Of a stretch of 64,000 nt of DNA, positions 16,576 through 27,412 are shown piece by piece. The notes beneath the pieces are model-generated. The model searched no databases, was not told the DNA's origin, and saw only the letters and a program-made list of their open reading frames with translations. The translations under genes and the position numbers were made by a program. Each line of letters starts with the position of its first letter. The first letter of the stretch is position 1. The stretch is from Herbaspirillum sp. Lineage in GTDB: Bacteria; Pseudomonadota; Gammaproteobacteria; Burkholderiales; Burkholderiaceae_D. The DNA lies in assembly GCF_017744395.1 (NCBI RefSeq), contig NZ_JAGIBI010000007.1:186001-250000 (forward strand), written 5' to 3'.

Positions 16576-17655
16576 ATGAGCATCGAAGTCAAACAGATCA
16601 ACAAGCGTTTCGGCAGTTTCACCGCGCTGGACGACGTTTCCCTGAACTTCCCGGCGGGCGAGCTGACCGCGTTGCTGGGGCCGTCCGGCTGCGGCAAGAC
16701 CACGCTGCTGCGCATCATCGCTGGCCTGGAATCGCTCGATTCCGGCCAGGTGCTGCTGGACGGCGAGGATGCCTCGGCGCGCCACGTGCGCGAGCGCCAG
16801 GTCGGGTTCGTGTTCCAGCATTACGCGCTGTTCAAGCACATGACGGTGTTCGACAACATCGCCTTCGGCTTGCGCGTGAAGCCGCGCAGCCAGCGGCCCT
16901 CGGAAGCGGCCATCCGCGAGAAGGTCAAGAGCCTGCTGGAGCTGGTGCAGCTCGACTGGCTGGCCGACCGCTATCCGCCGCAGCTCTCCGGCGGCCAGCG
17001 CCAGCGTATCGCCCTGGCGCGCGCATTGGCGGTGGAGCCGCGCGTGCTGCTGCTGGACGAACCGTTCGGCGCGCTCGACGCCAAGGTGCGCAAGGAGCTG
17101 CGCCGCTGGCTGCGGCGCCTGCATGACGAATTGCACGTCACCAGCATCTTCGTCACGCACGACCAGGAAGAAGCATTGGAGGTGGCCGACCAGGTGGTGC
17201 TGATGAACAAGGGCCGTGTCGAGCAGATCGGCGCCCCGGCCGAGGTCTACAACCATCCGGCGTCGCCGTTCGTCTACGGCTTCCTGGGCAACGTCAACCT
17301 GTTCCACGGCCGCCTGCACGAAGGCGTGCTCGATACCGGCGCCGTGCAGTTCGATGCGCCCGGCCACGGCGATGCGCGCGATGCCGCCGGTGTCGGTTTC
17401 GTGCGTCCGCACGACATCGAGGTGGAGCGCTATTCGCCCGGGGCCGAAGGCATCGTGGTGCAACTACGCCGCTCGCACGCCATCGGCCCGCTGGCCCAGC
17501 TGGAACTGGAGCGCGACGACAATGCGCAACTGATCGAGGCGGTGATTTCCAGCGAGCGTTTTTCCCAATTGAACCTGAAGAGCGGCGAGACCCTGGTGGT
17601 CAAGCCACGCCGCTTGCAGGTATTTGCCGACCAGGGCGGAGGGCAGGCGCAATGA
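16576..17655 (+). CDS. cysA: sulfate/thiosulfate ABC transporter, ATPase CysA
   Basis: ATP-binding subunit, 359 residues, typical length. Walker [13 protein letters not shown] near residue 35, signature [16 protein letters not shown] near 138, Walker [13 protein letters not shown] near 158, and the switch histidine in [11 protein letters not shown] near 195. The C-terminal 110 residues form the TOBE-type regulatory region. An AGGAG ribosome-binding site precedes the ATG. Its last codons overlap the start of cysB (ATGA), so transporter and regulator are translationally coupled. Confidence 0.95.
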   Translation: MSIEVKQINKRFGSFTALDDVSLNFPAGELTALLGPSGCGKTTLLRIIAGLESLDSGQVLLDGEDASARHVRERQVGFVFQHYALFKHMTVFDNIAFGLRVKPRSQRPSEAAIREKVKSLLELVQLDWLADRYPPQLSGGQRQRIALARALAVEPRVLLLDEPFGALDAKVRKELRRWLRRLHDELHVTSIFVTHDQEEALEVADQVVLMNKGRVEQIGAPAEVYNHPASPFVYGFLGNVNLFHGRLHEGVLDTGAVQFDAPGHGDARDAAGVGFVRPHDIEVERYSPGAEGIVVQLRRSHAIGPLAQLELERDDNAQLIEAVISSERFSQLNLKSGETLVVKPRRLQVFADQGGGQAQ

Positions 17656-18587
17656 ATTTCCAGCAATTACGATCGATCCGCGAAGCCGCGCGCTGCGGCT
17701 TCAACCTGACCGAAGTGGCCAATGTGCTGTTCACCTCGCAACCGGGCGTGTCGCGCCAGATCCGCGAGCTGGAAGAGGAGCTGGGCGTCGAGATCTTCGA
17801 GCGCAACGGCAAGCGCCTGACCGGCCTGACCGAACCCGGCAAGGGCATCCTGGGCATCGTCGAACGCCTGCTGCTGGAAGCCGAGAACCTGCGCCGCGCC
17901 AGCAAGGAATACGCCGGCGAGGAGAGCGGCACGCTGTCCATCGCCACCACCCACACGCAGGCGCGCTACGTGCTGCCGCGCGTGGTGCAGGCCTTCCGCG
18001 ACGCCTTCCCGCAGGTGCGCATCGCCCTGCAGCAGAGCGCGCCGGAACACATCGCCGAATGGGTGATCTCGGGCAAGGCCGACATCGGCATCGCTACCGA
18101 AGGCTTGTCGCAGTTCAAGGAACTGGTGTCCTTCCCCTGTTATACCTGGAGCCACGTGCTGGTGGTGCCGCAGGGCCATCCGCTGCTGGGGCTGGAACAG
18201 GTCAGCCTGGAAGATCTCGCGACCTGGCCGCTGATCACCTATGACGTCGGCTTCACCGGCCGCGGCCATATCGACGAAGCGTTCCGCCAGGCCGGCATCG
18301 AGCCGGATATCGTGCTGACCGCGATGGACTCCGACGTGATCCAGCAATACGTGGCGCTGGGCATGGGCGTGGGGCTGGTGGCGTCGATGGCGGTGGAGCA
18401 GGGCCAGCACCAGGGGCTGGCGGCGATCAACGCGGCCCACTTGTTCAAGCCCAACATCGCCCGCCTGGCGGTGCGCCGCGGCGCTTACCTGCGCGGCTAC
18501 GCCTACGATTTCATCCTGCAGTTCGCGCCGGACCTGACGCGCGCCGATATCGTCAATGCGCTCAATGAGGCCAACTCCCAGCAATGA
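17652..18587 (+). CDS. cysB: CysB-type LysR regulator of sulfur assimilation
   Basis: LysR-family activator of 311 residues, full length for CysB/Cbl. The helix-turn-helix lies in residues 1-60 ([13 protein letters not shown], then [20 protein letters not shown]). The effector domain holds the inducer-pocket strand [18 protein letters not shown] near residue 97 and [18 protein letters not shown] near 135. The CysB subgroup responds to acetylserine and sulfate and activates sulfate and sulfonate genes. Placement as last gene of the transporter operon makes feedback on its own expression likely. Whether it is CysB or the related Cbl/SsuR type cannot be settled without a tree. Confidence 0.9.
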   Translation: MNFQQLRSIREAARCGFNLTEVANVLFTSQPGVSRQIRELEEELGVEIFERNGKRLTGLTEPGKGILGIVERLLLEAENLRRASKEYAGEESGTLSIATTHTQARYVLPRVVQAFRDAFPQVRIALQQSAPEHIAEWVISGKADIGIATEGLSQFKELVSFPCYTWSHVLVVPQGHPLLGLEQVSLEDLATWPLITYDVGFTGRGHIDEAFRQAGIEPDIVLTAMDSDVIQQYVALGMGVGLVASMAVEQGQHQGLAAINAAHLFKPNIARLAVRRGAYLRGYAYDFILQFAPDLTRADIVNALNEANSQQ

Positions 18588-18608
18588 GCTGCGGCGTCCC
18601 GGCCGGCT

Positions 18609-19082
18609 TCAGATCGCCTTGCGATAGACGATGAAGCCGGAGTCGGTCGCCACCGTATCGTACAGGCGGCGCGCGGTGGCGTTGGTGTGGTGGGTGTGCC
18701 AGTAGACGCGTTCGGCGCCGGCCGCGCCGGCGCGCCGGTACAGTTCTTCGATCAGCGCCCGGCCCACGCCCTTGCCGCGCGCGGCTTCCACCGTGAACAA
18801 GTCCTGCAGGTAGCAGGTGGGGCCGATCAGGATGGTGTTGCGGTGGTAGAGGTAATGGGCCAGGCCCAGCAGGCGGCCGGCGCTTTCGGCCACCAGCGCG
18901 TGCACCGGTTCGGTTTCGTCGTGGATGCGCGCCCAGGTGGTGTCGGTGATTTCCCGCGGCAGGGCGGTGGGGCCGGAGCGGCCGTAGAAGGCGTTGTAGT
19001 CATCCCAGAGGATTTTCCATCGCGCAAAGTCATCGGGGCGCGCCGGCCTGATGAGGATGTCCGCAGCCTTGGCTTGTTCCAT
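18609..19082 (-). CDS. GNAT-family N-acetyltransferase
   Basis: Acetyltransferase of 157 residues. The acetyl-CoA pyrophosphate loop is visible as ARGKGVGRALIEELYRRAG near residue 98, preceded by the beta-4 strand CYLQDLFTV and followed by VYWHTHHTNATARRLYDTV. The frame is open further upstream, but the ATG at 19082 has a strong GGGAGGAAAGG ribosome-binding site and gives the normal GNAT beginning ILIRPARPDD. The substrate is not predictable. Convergent with cysB. Confidence 0.87.
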   Translation of the reverse strand: MEQAKAADILIRPARPDDFARWKILWDDYNAFYGRSGPTALPREITDTTWARIHDETEPVHALVAESAGRLLGLAHYLYHRNTILIGPTCYLQDLFTVEAARGKGVGRALIEELYRRAGAAGAERVYWHTHHTNATARRLYDTVATDSGFIVYRKAI

Positions 19083-19148
19083 GCCTTTCCTCCCTTTTTT
19101 ATGGAAGGCACAGTATATCGGCGCCGGCCAAGCAGGTGACAATGTGAA

Positions 19149-19179
19149 AAAGCCCGGAGGCGGCAGCCTTCCGGGCTTT
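19149..19179 (-). terminator. terminator of the small unknown gene at 19216
   Basis: AAAGCCCGGA and TCCGGGCTTT form a 10-bp stem with an 11-base loop. On the minus strand the right-hand arm is followed by a T-run (GGGCTTTTT), so it ends transcription of the gene at 19216-19392 before the GNAT gene. Confidence 0.8.
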
Positions 19180-19215
19180 GTTGTTATTGCAGCGGGTCTG
19201 TGCCAACCGGGCCGC

Positions 19216-19392
19216 TCAGGCCTTGTTGACCGGTGTGGCCGGGGTGCCGCTGAAAGGGCTGCTGGCCGGCTGGGCCACCGGCTGGCTGGCCACCATCAGG
19301 TCGGCGAACGAGATGTTGGGCTTTTTCGCCGGTTGCACAGGGGCGGCGTGCGCGGTTGCGTGCTGGCTGGAAGTGACGGCATTGATCGGCAT
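19216..19392 (-). CDS. small hypothetical protein, Pro/Ala-rich
   Basis: Predicted 58-residue protein starting MPINAVTSSQHATAHAAPVQ with a central PNISFADLMVASQPVA segment and a low-complexity C-terminus. No signal peptide or membrane segment is seen and I do not recognise the family. Coding is supported by a GAGG ribosome-binding site 8 bases before the ATG at 19392 and by its own downstream terminator. An in-frame ATG at 19401 would add three residues but overlaps that ribosome-binding site. Confidence 0.55.
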   Translation of the reverse strand: MPINAVTSSQHATAHAAPVQPAKKPNISFADLMVASQPVAQPASSPFSGTPATPVNKA

Positions 19393-19548
19393 GGTGTTCA
19401 TCCTCAAGAGAAAGCGTGTGCCACCGGGCCGCACGGCCCGGACTCGATGATTGCCGGCAGAGTATAGGCGGGCAAACGGCGGGAGTGGCGCCGCATCACG
19501 CTTTTTAACCTGGTCTTACAGGTCTTTACGCCAGCCGGGCGCGCATGC

Positions 19549-20403
19549 TCACCGGCGCATGCGCGCTGCGCAGCTGTCGCGCAGGGCGATATCTTCCGGT
19601 ACCTCGTTATCGTCATCGTCGTTTGGCGCCTGGGTAGCCTTGCCGGCACAGCTGCGGTAGCGCGCCACATAGCGTTCGAACTCGGCGCGCGCTTGCGCCC
19701 GCGGCAGGGCGGCCAGCTTGCGGACGAAGGCGCGGCTGCCGATCTCGAAGTGCTGGTAGTCGATCGGTTCCTTCCAGTTGCCGCCCCAGACCAGGAAGCC
19801 GTGGTCGTAGAACACGCCGACCAGGTCTTCGGCCTGGCCGGGCCGTACCGGCGTGCGCTGCAGGTAGCTGGCGGCGGCCTGCGGCGGCAGCACCTGCTGC
19901 TGCGCGCTGCCGGGCTTGGCGACATAAGGGTTCTGCAAGGGATTGATATCGATCGCAACGCCATACGCATGCTTGGACCAGCCGCCGCCGCCGGTCATGG
20001 GGCGGCCGTTGAAGGCGGAGGTATTGTTGGCCGCCATCGACTTTTCGTCGTCGCCGTCGAAATGCTCCAGCGGCACGGCGCCGGCCAGCGGCACCGAGCG
20101 CAGCAGCAATTCGCCGAACAGCGACTCCACCTGCGGGGCGACGGCATCGAGCACGACCACCGAGCCGCTGCGCGTGGCGCCGTCGAAGCCGGTGTAGTCG
20201 AAGCTGACCGTGGACAGGCGCGAACAGGGGACGGGATTGGCCGGCGTGATCACGTGGCGCGCTTTCATCGCGGCGCATTGCGCCGGAGAAACCGGAACGA
20301 TGTCGGCATGCGCGGCCGGCGCGACGAGGAGCGCGGCCAACAGGGCGGGAACGGCGGCACGGTAGCCGGCACGGTTCAGGCGGGAGGCGATGGTGTCAGT
20401 CAT
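19549..20403 (-). CDS. secreted M15-family peptidase (VanY/endolysin-like)
   Basis: Exported zinc peptidase of 284 residues. A signal peptide (AVPALLAALLVAPAAHA) leads into a lone domain. The zinc ligands of M15 enzymes are present: WSKHAYGVAIDINP near residue 145 gives His and Asp, and IDYQHFEIGS near 220 gives the second His. M15 enzymes cut D-Ala or L-Ala-D-Glu bonds in cell-wall peptides; the exact bond is unknown. The C-terminus has an acidic DDDDNEVPED patch. The ATG at 20403 was chosen because the signal peptide follows it directly, though its ribosome-binding site is weak. Confidence 0.83.
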   Translation of the reverse strand: MTDTIASRLNRAGYRAAVPALLAALLVAPAAHADIVPVSPAQCAAMKARHVITPANPVPCSRLSTVSFDYTGFDGATRSGSVVVLDAVAPQVESLFGELLLRSVPLAGAVPLEHFDGDDEKSMAANNTSAFNGRPMTGGGGWSKHAYGVAIDINPLQNPYVAKPGSAQQQVLPPQAAASYLQRTPVRPGQAEDLVGVFYDHGFLVWGGNWKEPIDYQHFEIGSRAFVRKLAALPRAQARAEFERYVARYRSCAGKATQAPNDDDDNEVPEDIALRDSCAARMRR

Positions 20404-20594
20404 AGGTGGCGATGATACGGGTTTTTCGTGCCGGTTTGAGTGGAAATACGCCTTGGATGGCTGACATGAATATGCGTCGTTTTCTGACAGGCGGCTGTTG
20501 CCGAAGAGGGAATAATCGATCGGGTAGAGACGGTCGAATGTCGGCAAACCGTTGATTTTCGGCCAATCTGATTAACAACCTTTGGAGGAAAAAT

Positions 20595-20831
20595 ATGTTG
20601 ATTCGCCACACACTCCTGGCTGCCGCCGTATTCACCGCTGTCCTGGCCGGTTGCAACAAGCAGCGCGACGAAGCGCCGGCAGCGCCTCCGCCGGCCGGCT
20701 CCTCGGCTGCGCCGGCAAGCCCGGCCGATTCGGGCAGCTCGTCGGCAACGCCGGCGGCGCCTGCAGCCGTACCGCCGGCCGACTCCTCTTCTCCGGCGCC
20801 TGCTTCCGGCGACAGCGGCGAGAAGAAGTAA
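20595..20831 (+). CDS. small Pro/Ala/Ser-rich lipoprotein
   Basis: Predicted lipoprotein of 78 residues: a type II signal peptide with lipobox LAGC near residues 17-20, then NKQRDE and a disordered Ala/Pro/Ser tail ending SGEKK. There is no folded domain. It is probably anchored in the outer membrane with an extended linker-like chain. A GGAGG ribosome-binding site precedes the ATG. Function unknown. Divergent from the M15 peptidase gene. Confidence 0.75.
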   Translation: MLIRHTLLAAAVFTAVLAGCNKQRDEAPAAPPPAGSSAAPASPADSGSSSATPAAPAAVPPADSSSPAPASGDSGEKK

Positions 20832-20920
20832 GCCTGAGCCTGGGCACCGGACCAGCGGTGCGGCAGGACGGCGGCCAACGCCGCAGAGCAAGTCCCTGGC
20901 AGTGGGAACAGCACTGCATG

Positions 20921-20951
20921 CGCCGCAACGGCATGGCCGTTGCGGCGTTTT
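20921..20951 (+). terminator. terminator after the small lipoprotein gene
   Basis: A perfect 12-bp GC-rich stem (CGCCGCAACGGC at 20921-20932, complement 20936-20947) with a 3-base loop, followed by TTTTAC. It lies 90 bases beyond the lipoprotein stop. Confidence 0.8.
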
Positions 20952-21000
20952 ACATTGGCGCAGGCGAACGTCCGGCGCGGACAAGCGGCGAAGAAATATC

Positions 21001-21110
21001 CCCGAACTTTTTTTTCAGGCCCCGACTCCTAGGGGAGGTTGAACTGTTCCTTCAACCTCCCTCATGCGAGGGAACTTGCCCGCGGTGACTTGCTGCGGGC
21101 TTTTTTTTGC
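21001..21110 (+). ncRNA. candidate structured small RNA with intrinsic terminator
   Basis: A gene-free stretch holds three consecutive hairpins on the plus strand. GGGAGGTTGAA at 21033-21043 pairs perfectly with TTCAACCTCCC at 21051-21061. CCCTC/GAGGG at about 21059-21072 pairs across ATGC and partly competes with the first stem. GCCCGC/GCGGGC at 21078-21100 is followed by eight Ts. A separate terminator upstream (20921-20951) isolates it from the lipoprotein gene, which argues for its own transcript. No promoter could be fixed and no known family was recognised. Confidence 0.4.
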
Positions 21111-21159
21111 CGGTTCGGATTTTCCCGGCCAGCGGGATGGGGTGCGCCGCAGCGCATCT

Positions 21160-21948
21160 CTATTTTGCAGCGGGCTTTTTCATGACTGCGATCATCGCTC
21201 CGAAAGCCGGTCCCATATTGGCTTCCAGCGTGGGGTACATGCGCGAGATGCTGCCGTCCAGGTAAAGCGCATCGCTGCATTTGAGCTCGTCGCGCAGGAA
21301 CACCGCGAAGTCGTAGAAGTTGATCGGGTTGCGTGCGATGGCCAGCGTCACCATCCCCTCGGCGTCCAGGCACACGGCGTTGCGCACGACGGCATTGGGC
21401 GAGTTGGGGTCGAAACGGGCGTTGACCTTGCCATTCACGACCATCAGCGGTCCGGATTGGGTGGCATAGCGGCTCATAGCGATCCAGCGGTCGGCTTCGG
21501 CGGCAAACGCCGAGGTTTCCACAATGTGGGCCTGGCGTTCGCCCAGGATGAACACGCCGTTGGGCTGCATATAAAAATTGCCGTAGGCGTTCTGGCGCGT
21601 GTTGAGCTTGCGCAGCACGTTGCCGTTCTCGATGTACAGGCCCAGCGGCTGCAGCTGCTTGTCGTAGATGCCGGCGTTGGTGGCGCACAGCATTTCCTGG
21701 TGCTGCGCGTGCAGCAGGGCATCGAGCCGCACGAAGGTGCCCAGCGGCGCGCCGGTTTCGTCCTTCCAATAGGTGCGGATGACATCGGTGCGCGGATCGG
21801 CGCGGCAGGCGCTGATGAAGGTCTGCCGGTATTGGTATTGCTTCAGGTCGGCGGCCAGCGCCGGCATCGCGCAGGCGGCCGCGAAGAACATTGCGCCCAG
21901 CAGCGAATGGCGCTGGCGCGGCGTGAAGAGTGAAAATGGAGAGGGCAT
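21160..21948 (-). CDS. exported phosphodiester-glycosidase-like protein (NAGPA/YigE type)
   Basis: Protein of 262 residues with a signal peptide (LLGAMFFAAACAMPALA) and the DUF2233/NAGPA fold. The recognisable segments are ATNAGIYDKQLQPLGLYIENG near residue 87, NGVFILG near 128, SGPLMVVNGKVN near 165, VRNAVCLDAEGMVTLAIAR near 187 and ALYLDGSISRMYP near 225. Related proteins hydrolyse phosphodiester-linked sugars or act on exopolysaccharide; the role here is unknown. No good ribosome-binding site precedes the ATG at 21948, so the start is tentative. Confidence 0.82.
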   Translation of the reverse strand: MPSPFSLFTPRQRHSLLGAMFFAAACAMPALAADLKQYQYRQTFISACRADPRTDVIRTYWKDETGAPLGTFVRLDALLHAQHQEMLCATNAGIYDKQLQPLGLYIENGNVLRKLNTRQNAYGNFYMQPNGVFILGERQAHIVETSAFAAEADRWIAMSRYATQSGPLMVVNGKVNARFDPNSPNAVVRNAVCLDAEGMVTLAIARNPINFYDFAVFLRDELKCSDALYLDGSISRMYPTLEANMGPAFGAMIAVMKKPAAK

Positions 21949-22361
21949 CTTGTTGTGCAGGTCTGTCCCGACCTGGACATGCGGGAAAGGGCGCAGGGCG
22001 GGCGCTCATTGTAAATGTGCAAATGCCTCTGGAGTGAGTATGCACAGCAAAAGTTCAGCATCTGCCGGGCGTTCTCAGCACGTGGAAAAGACATGCCGAT
22101 GGTGCGGTGCGAAGAGGGCGATATTTTTTGAAATCGAATAAATAACGAACAAAACGTGTGAAAAATGAAATTTAAAGGGGATGAAATGACGGGGTATGCC
22201 GATTTCTCAAAAAAAAGTTGTCGTATATGACGGTGGTGTTACACTCTGCCCCCATGCGCCGGCCGGACCCGAAAATAATAAGGGTCAGAGAATCGGCGTC
22301 CCAATGTGCGCAAGCATTTGCTGGCCGCCCCTTGAACCGAAAATACCTGGAGGAAACGTCA
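21949..22361. other. divergent intergenic region and liv leader
   Basis: The spacer is AT-rich between about 22080 and 22240, in contrast to its surroundings. It holds the candidate livJ promoter and, in the leader, a small hairpin (GACCC at 22266-22270 with GGGTC at 22282-22286). No credible coding sequence was found. Confidence 0.6.
22218..22245 (+). promoter_or_regulatory. candidate sigma70 promoter of the liv operon
   Basis: TTGTCG at 22218-22223 and TACACT at 22240-22245 with a 16-base spacer. It would give a leader of about 110 bases before the livJ ATG. Confidence 0.45.
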
Positions 22362-23483
22362 ATGAAATCCGCAAACCGTCTGACCAAGATCGCTCTGGCA
22401 GTCTCCGCAGTTGCCGCCTTCTCGGGCGCCGCCCACGCTGAAACGGTCAAGATCGCCATCGCCGGCCCGATGACCGGCGCCGTCGCCCAGTACGGCGACA
22501 TGGTCAAGGCCGGTGCACTGACCGCCGTGGAGCAGATCAATGCCGCCGGCGGCGCCAACGGCAACAAGTTCGAAGTGGTGCTGATGGACGACGCCTGCGA
22601 ACCGAAGCAAGCCGTGGCGGTGGCCAACAAGATCGTCAGCCAGGGCATCAAGTATGTGATCGGCCACGTGTGCTCGGGCTCGACCATCCCGGCTTCGGAC
22701 ATCTATGAAAACGAAGGCGTGGTGATGATCACCCCGTCGGCGACCGCACCGCAACTGACCGAAGCCAAGCCGCACAAGTACATCTTCCGCACCATCGGCC
22801 GCGATGACCAGCAAGGTCCCGCCGCCGCCCGTTACGTGATCGAGAAGCTCAAGCCGAAGAAGGTCGCCGTGCTGCACGACAAGCAGTCCTACGGCCAGGG
22901 CGTGGCGACTTCGGTCAAGACCGCGCTGGATGCGGCCAAGGTGCCCGTGGTCCTGTTTGAAGGCATCAACGCCGGCGACAGCGACTACTCCGCCATCGTC
23001 ACCAAGCTCAAGTCGCAAGGCGTGGACTTCGTCTACTTCGGCGGCTACCACCCGGAAATGGGCCTGATCATGCGCCAGGCGCGCGAGCAGGGCGTCAAGG
23101 CCGTGTTCATGGGACCTGAAGGCGTGGGCAACAAGGACATCACCGCCATCGCCGGCCCCGCCTCCGAAGGCATGCTGGTGACCCTGCCGGCCGACTTCGC
23201 CGCCGACCCGGCCAACGCCGCGCTGGTGAAGGCCTTCAACGCGCAAAAGCGCGATCCGAACGGTCCGTTCCAGATGCCGGCCTACTCGGGCGTGAAGATC
23301 ATCGCCGACGCCATCGCCGGCTCGAAGTCGACCGATCCGACCAAGGTGGCCGCCTATATCCACGCCAACAGCTTCAAGACCCCGATCGGCAATGTCGAAT
23401 ACGACAAGAAGGGTGACCTGAAGTCGTTCAACTTCGTCGTCTACACCTGGCACAAGGACGCCACCAAGACCGAAGCCAAGTAA
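22362..23483 (+). CDS. livJ: branched-chain amino acid ABC transporter, substrate-binding protein
   Basis: Periplasmic binding protein of 373 residues. It has a signal peptide (cleavage near AHA-E), the start VKIAIAGPMTGAVAQYGDM, and hallmark segments FEVVLMDDACEPKQAVAVAN near residue 68, YVIGHVCSGSTIPASDIYE near 96 and FVYFGGYHPEMGLIMRQARE near 225, which match the Leu/Ile/Val-binding LivJ/LivK group. A GGAGG site precedes the ATG at 22362. First gene of the liv operon, separated from livH by a strong hairpin, so it is probably made in excess over the membrane parts. Confidence 0.94.
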   Translation: MKSANRLTKIALAVSAVAAFSGAAHAETVKIAIAGPMTGAVAQYGDMVKAGALTAVEQINAAGGANGNKFEVVLMDDACEPKQAVAVANKIVSQGIKYVIGHVCSGSTIPASDIYENEGVVMITPSATAPQLTEAKPHKYIFRTIGRDDQQGPAAARYVIEKLKPKKVAVLHDKQSYGQGVATSVKTALDAAKVPVVLFEGINAGDSDYSAIVTKLKSQGVDFVYFGGYHPEMGLIMRQAREQGVKAVFMGPEGVGNKDITAIAGPASEGMLVTLPADFAADPANAALVKAFNAQKRDPNGPFQMPAYSGVKIIADAIAGSKSTDPTKVAAYIHANSFKTPIGNVEYDKKGDLKSFNFVVYTWHKDATKTEAK

Positions 23484-23531
23484 GTTCTACGGTCTCGTTG
23501 GCGCCGTCGAGTACCGACTGACGTAAAACCC

Positions 23532-23567
23532 GGAAATGCCCCATCGCTGTCAGGATGGGGCATTTCC
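23532..23567 (+). terminator. attenuating hairpin between livJ and livH
   Basis: A perfect 14-bp stem (23532-23545 with 23554-23567) and an 8-base loop, followed by only a weak T-tract (ACATCAGATTT). It most likely causes partial termination or protects the livJ message while letting some transcripts reach livHMGF. Confidence 0.65.
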
Positions 23568-23585
23568 ACATCAGATTTCCCTCCT

Positions 23586-24512
<927 letters not shown>

Positions 24513-24550
24513 ACCATGGGCCTGACGGAAAACGTAATCTCCAAGGAGGC

Positions 24551-26549
<1,999 letters not shown>

Positions 26550-26553
<4 letters not shown>

Positions 26554-27257
26554 TGCTGCAGTTTGACAAGGTGCATACCCACTACGGCGCCATCGAGGCG
26601 CTGCATGGCGTGTCCCTGAACGTGGAGAAGGGCGAGATCGTGACGCTGATCGGCGCCAACGGCGCCGGCAAGACCACGCTGCTGATGACGCTGTGCGGCC
26701 GTCCGCGCGCGTCGAGCGGCCGTATCCTCTTCGAAGGGCGCGACATCACGCAATTGCCCACGCACGAGATCATGCGCCTGGGGATGGCGATCTCGCCGGA
26801 AGGCCGCCGCGTGTTCCCCAGCCTGACGGTGCTGGAAAACCTCAAGATGGGCGCTTTCTTCGCCAAGGACAGCGAGATCGAAGAAGGCATCGATTACGTC
26901 TTCGGCCTGTTCCCGCGCCTGAAGGAGCGGGCTGCGCAGCGCGCCGGCACCATGTCCGGCGGCGAGCAGCAGATGCTGGCTATCGGCCGCGCGCTGATGA
27001 GCCGTCCGCGCCTGCTGCTGCTGGACGAGCCGACGTTGGGCCTGGCGCCGCTGGTGATCGCGCAGATCTTCGAGATCATCCGCACCATCCGCGAGAGCGG
27101 GGTGACGGTGTTCCTGGTCGAGCAGAACGCCAACAAGGCGCTGGGCGTGGCCGACCGCGGCTACGTGCTGGAGAACGGCCACGTGGTGCTGCACGATACC
27201 GGCGCCAACCTGCTGGCCAACAGCGATGTGCGCAAGGCTTACCTCGGGCATGGCTGA
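26550..27257 (+). CDS. livF: branched-chain amino acid ABC transporter, ATPase LivF
   Basis: Second ATP-binding subunit, 235 residues. Walker A GANGAGKTTLLM near residue 36, signature MSGGEQQMLAIGRALM near 138, Walker B LLLLDEPTLGLAP near 158, and EQNANKALGVADRGYVLENG near 193, all typical of LivF. Ends the operon 23 bases before a TTCG-loop terminator. Confidence 0.95.
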
Positions 27258-27279
27258 TCGTTCTTGCCGGCAAGGATGG

Positions 27280-27307
27280 AAAGCGCATCTTCGGATGCGC
27301 TTTTTTT
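27280..27307 (+). terminator. terminator of the liv operon
   Basis: AAAGCGCATC and GATGCGCTTT form a 10-bp stem around a stable TTCG tetraloop, then a T-run of seven. Confidence 0.93.
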
Positions 27308-27412
27308 CTGCCTTTGGGATGCCGGCGCGGTGAGCGCCCGGCCCCTCCGCGGGCATGGCATCCGGCTTTGTTTCACGCTATGCTCTCGGTTCATTTCAGG
27401 GAGACGCGGGCA

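Noticed and set aside
15607..17463. Very long open frame antisense to cysW and cysA
   Set aside because: Its product is His/Gln/Arg-rich without domain character, and the plus strand encodes unmistakable CysW and CysA. Long antisense frames are a normal by-product of high-GC codon use.
20421..20428. Third copy of GTTTTTCG upstream of the M15 gene
   Set aside because: No TTCGTTCT follows at 20 bases; a single octamer is expected by chance.
22166..22231. 21-codon frame in the liv upstream region as a leader peptide
   Set aside because: It lies across the proposed promoter, has no run of Leu, Ile or Val codons, and no matching attenuator follows it.
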